Positions 61,624 through 64,000 of a DNA stretch of 64,000 bases are shown here, in pieces. Within the stretch, counting starts at the first letter, position 1; every line of letters starts with the position of its first letter. Origin of the DNA: Piper betle (taxonomy: Eukaryota > Streptophyta > Magnoliopsida > Piperales > Piperaceae); the NCBI GenBank assembly GCA_033002965.1, contig JAURVB010013619.1:46318-110317 (forward strand), read 5' to 3'. The translations under genes were made by a program, and so were the position numbers. The notes below the pieces were generated by a model, which saw nothing but the letters and a program-made list of their open reading frames with translations, ran no database searches and had not been told where the DNA came from.

Positions 61624-62000
61624 TAAATACTTAATATTGTTGTGTTTACTTCGACTTCCAATTTTATTATTTTAGCGAAGAACATAAAGTTGAATTGCCA
61701 CAATACATCATCAGTGGCCTTGAGATAGACTCAACAACTTGAAACCCAGACATAAAACTCTTCAACCAAATAGCCTATGATGTAGCCTCAAAACACGAAA
61801 TGAATTTGATTTCTATAGTAGAAGTGGCAACTAAAGTTTGCTTTATACTTCGCCATGATATAGCTCATTTAGCAAGCAAGAAGATGTATCCAAATGTGGA
61901 TTTATAAGAATTAGTGTAACCAGTATAATCCGAATTTGAGTATCCAATGACCTCTAAATTAGAAGATCTCTTATATATAAGTGATAACTCTGTATAAGAG
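61624..62000 (-). mobile_element. Ty1-copia pol remnant, RNase H region
   Basis: Minus strand reads SSNLEVIGYSNSDYTGY, YKSTFGYIFLLAK, AISWRSIKQTLVATSTIE and AIWLKSFMSGFQVVESISRP, the RNase H part of copia pol, and ends SKHNNIKYL at the C insertion point. There are in-frame stops after LLAK and after EATS, and a frameshift before SKHNN. The reading then resumes at 58516 beyond element C. Upstream pol is lost at about 62000. Confidence 0.8.
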
Positions 62001-63266
62001 TTATTATTCTTTACATTTTATATTGAGTTTTTGTCATGTTTCAAGTGATTTTTATTTCAAGTTTATTAGTTTAAGAGTTTATTAGATATTATTAATAATG
62101 CAAGAAATTATTGTGATTTTAGTGTAAAAAGTGTTAATTAATGTTGTTCTAGCAGGGTATAAGAGTTAGAAGACGATCCGGAATCAATTCGAGGTGAAAT
62201 TGGGCCAAAGTATGACATGGAAACTGTAGCGAGTGCTTGAGAGCTGGGAACAGAGCGCTCGAGCGCTGGCCATTTTCTTAAGAAAGTGTTATGGCCGAGA
62301 GCTGAGCGCTTGAGCGCTCGAATTTTTAGCGTTTGAGCACTGGCGACAGGAAAACTAATTTTTCTGATATTTCTAGAGATCCTGGTGAACCCCACTTATA
62401 ATATTTGGGTGGATCCTTTATAAACTTGATTAGGGTTTTAAAAGGAGAGAACAACATTAGACGGCAAAGGGACAGCATGAAAGAAGAGAAGGAACGACGA
62501 CAAAGAAGTTGGATCAGAAGAAGAAGACATTTTCTCCAAAAGAGTTTTTCATATTTTGATTTAGTTTTCTTTGTAATTAAATGATGTTTTTTTTATCACA
62601 TATGAATTTCTTGAGTTTAATCGAATATATTATGGAGTAAATTCTTTTCTAGGATTTTCAATGACACCTAGTGCATGGATTAATAAAAGTTATTAATTTT
62701 TATCTATGTGATTGTGATGTTGGATCATCTATTTTATTCTATTCTTAATGCTATCATTAGACTGACCACCTATTGTTAAATCTAGAGATTTGATTTATCT
62801 AGAGATAGAAATATTAAATTTGTCATTGAATAACATAGCCTTTATTTATCTATTTTAGGTGATTCACATATGAGATAGAGATATACTAATATGTCTTGGG
62901 TAACTGTTAAGGGCAAAATTTAAAGTATCATTTTACATACACAATTTCATAGAGATATAGGAGTTGGGTGCAGAATGATAAGTTTATGGTGAATCGAGAG
63001 ATGTCATAAATAATTAATTCTCGTGGTTAATGATTCAAATGTGCAATTCATAGGTAGAAGTTATAATTTTAATTATATAGAGCACTAGGTGAAATTGAAA
63101 ATCCTAGGTTTGTCGTCTTTAAGTTAATATTTGATTTAAATATTGCATTTTAGATTAGTTTAGCCTTAATCTATAATTTAATCACTCTTTGAATTCATTT
63201 CTAGTTAAAGTACAATTAATTAAATTAGTTTTGGTAATTAAAAACTTCTAGTAATAATTCATCATG
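62001..63266. mobile_element. LTR- or leader-like AT-rich repeat with GAGCGCTCGAGCGC palindromes
   Basis: It abuts the truncated copia remnant. Two patches with AGCGCTCGAGCGCT (about 62253-62267) and GCGCTTGAGCGCTCG (about 62305-62320) lie before a CCTTTATAAACTTG TATA-like site (about 62416) and a purine-rich leader. This layout resembles a retrotransposon U3/R/leader, but termini and coding domains are not visible. Confidence 0.4.
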
Positions 63267-64000
63267 TGTAAAACCCACGATTCGAGTTAGGGTTTTATAT
63301 TCAGAACCGGTCGGGTCGACCGTTATTTTTCGAGTTGAGTCAGTTTCAGGACACGTGTACCGAGCCGACGCCGGTCGCGTGTATGAGCTATGAGGGTCAT
63401 GCGTACCCAAGCATATGATGATAACGTCATGAACACAGCAGAACAGAATGAGTTATCTGAATATATGAGAGTATGCCCGTGATTTTTATTTTTATATATA
63501 GTGGATCGTAGAATTAGTTTTAGGCCGTTTACCGCGTTAGGATGGTGGCATTTTGGGTGGGTTGATGGTTCTAGAGCATATCATTATGATTTTTGATGTT
63601 GTTTGACTTTATGGGATTTTTCTCAAAATTTTTGGAATTTTTTACGACTTAAATATTATTTTGACTCGAGTCGGAACGAGTCAAGTAATATTTACGACCT
63701 TGCCAACACACACCCCGCGCCTTTCTTTTCTTCCCCAAACCAAACCCCGATGCTGCACGTCGCCGCCGCCTGGTCGCCGATCGACCCTGCGCCTAGCCCC
63801 GCCACGGCGTCGCCGTGCCACCCCGGCCAGCCCGGCCGGCTGCCAGCGCGCGACGCCGCATGTCACCGATTCCGCCGCCGGCGACTGTCGCTGCCTCGAT
63901 CGAGTAGTCGCCTCGACGTCTTCGACCCCTAACGGCCTTCCCCGACCGGAGCGGAGGCCATCGCCGCCCTGGCCGGCCGGATCTTAGCGACCCATCGATG
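63267..64000 (-). mobile_element. LTR-like element E, same family as B, cut by the window end
   Basis: It begins TGTAAAACCC, the reverse of B's end. It is collinear with B in reverse: GAGTTAGGGTTTTA, GGGTCATG, ATGATGATAACG, the palindrome at 63661-63684, TTTACGACCTTGCCA and then GC-rich DNA to the window edge. Open frames of about 110 codons at the end come from the GC-rich segment. The other terminus is outside the window. Confidence 0.7.

Noticed and set aside
1..64000. CRISPR array, phage, toxin-antitoxin, biosynthetic operon or endogenous virus
   Set aside because: No spaced identical short repeats, no operon-like gene packing and no viral coat, movement or capsid-type protein was seen. 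Only retrotransposon pol (copia RNase H) is present.

Overview
This window is nuclear DNA of a flowering plant. Genes have introns with GT-AG borders and AT-rich flanks, and several belong to plant-only or plant-typical families (WRKY group IId, OXS3-like, MSR, PIRL, EXO70). Very GC-rich first exons in the PTRHD1-like and WRKY genes point to a monocot, but that is an inference. No prokaryotic, viral or CRISPR-like system is present.

Genes from left to right: the 3' end of a LEA14-type LEA_2 gene (2-178, +); a four-exon bHLH/ACT-like transcription factor (4093-5891, +); a six-exon MANNAN SYNTHESIS-RELATED O-fucosyltransferase-like gene (8282-11350, -); a two-exon PTRHD1-like peptidyl-tRNA hydrolase (13920-14533, +); a wrecked PIRL leucine-rich-repeat gene (about 16290-19304, -); a two-exon OXS3-like gene with a tandemly duplicated splice donor (22380-23473, -); an orphan terminal-exon-like frame (28380-28569, -); an intronless EXO70 with two 1-nt frame breaks (29143-31162, -); a three-exon WRKY group IId gene (42649-44235, -); and a two-exon TMEM230-like gene with two indels that offset each other (52637-53037, +). 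Intron phases were checked by joining exons: each model gives one open frame, apart from EXO70 and the PIRL relic. These are unrelated housekeeping, stress and regulatory genes, not a pathway cluster.

Roughly half of the window is transposon-derived. Two TRIM-like short LTR elements occur (about 961-1290 and 24787-25455). Two copies of a 0.9-kb hAT-like element lie in opposite orientations, each with an exact 8-bp target duplication (18237-19124 and 27276-28211). Four members of one large LTR-like family are present: A at 33017-40027, B at 35778-38645 nested in A with target duplication CTAGG, C at 58517-61623 inside a Ty1-copia pol remnant with target duplication TAAAT, and E from 63267 to the window end. 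The repeat-rich zone 45311-47760 contains related modules.

The most unusual signal is a 24-26 bp palindrome, TTGACTCG-(8-10 nt)-CGAGTCAA, seen seven times. It usually sits beside a TTACGA..TGCC block and a GC-rich, Arg/Pro-codon-rich segment. It occurs in both the hAT-like elements (8-bp target duplications) and the LTR-like elements (5-bp target duplications). Each arm contains TTGACT, a W-box core, so these elements scatter inverted W-box pairs around the locus.
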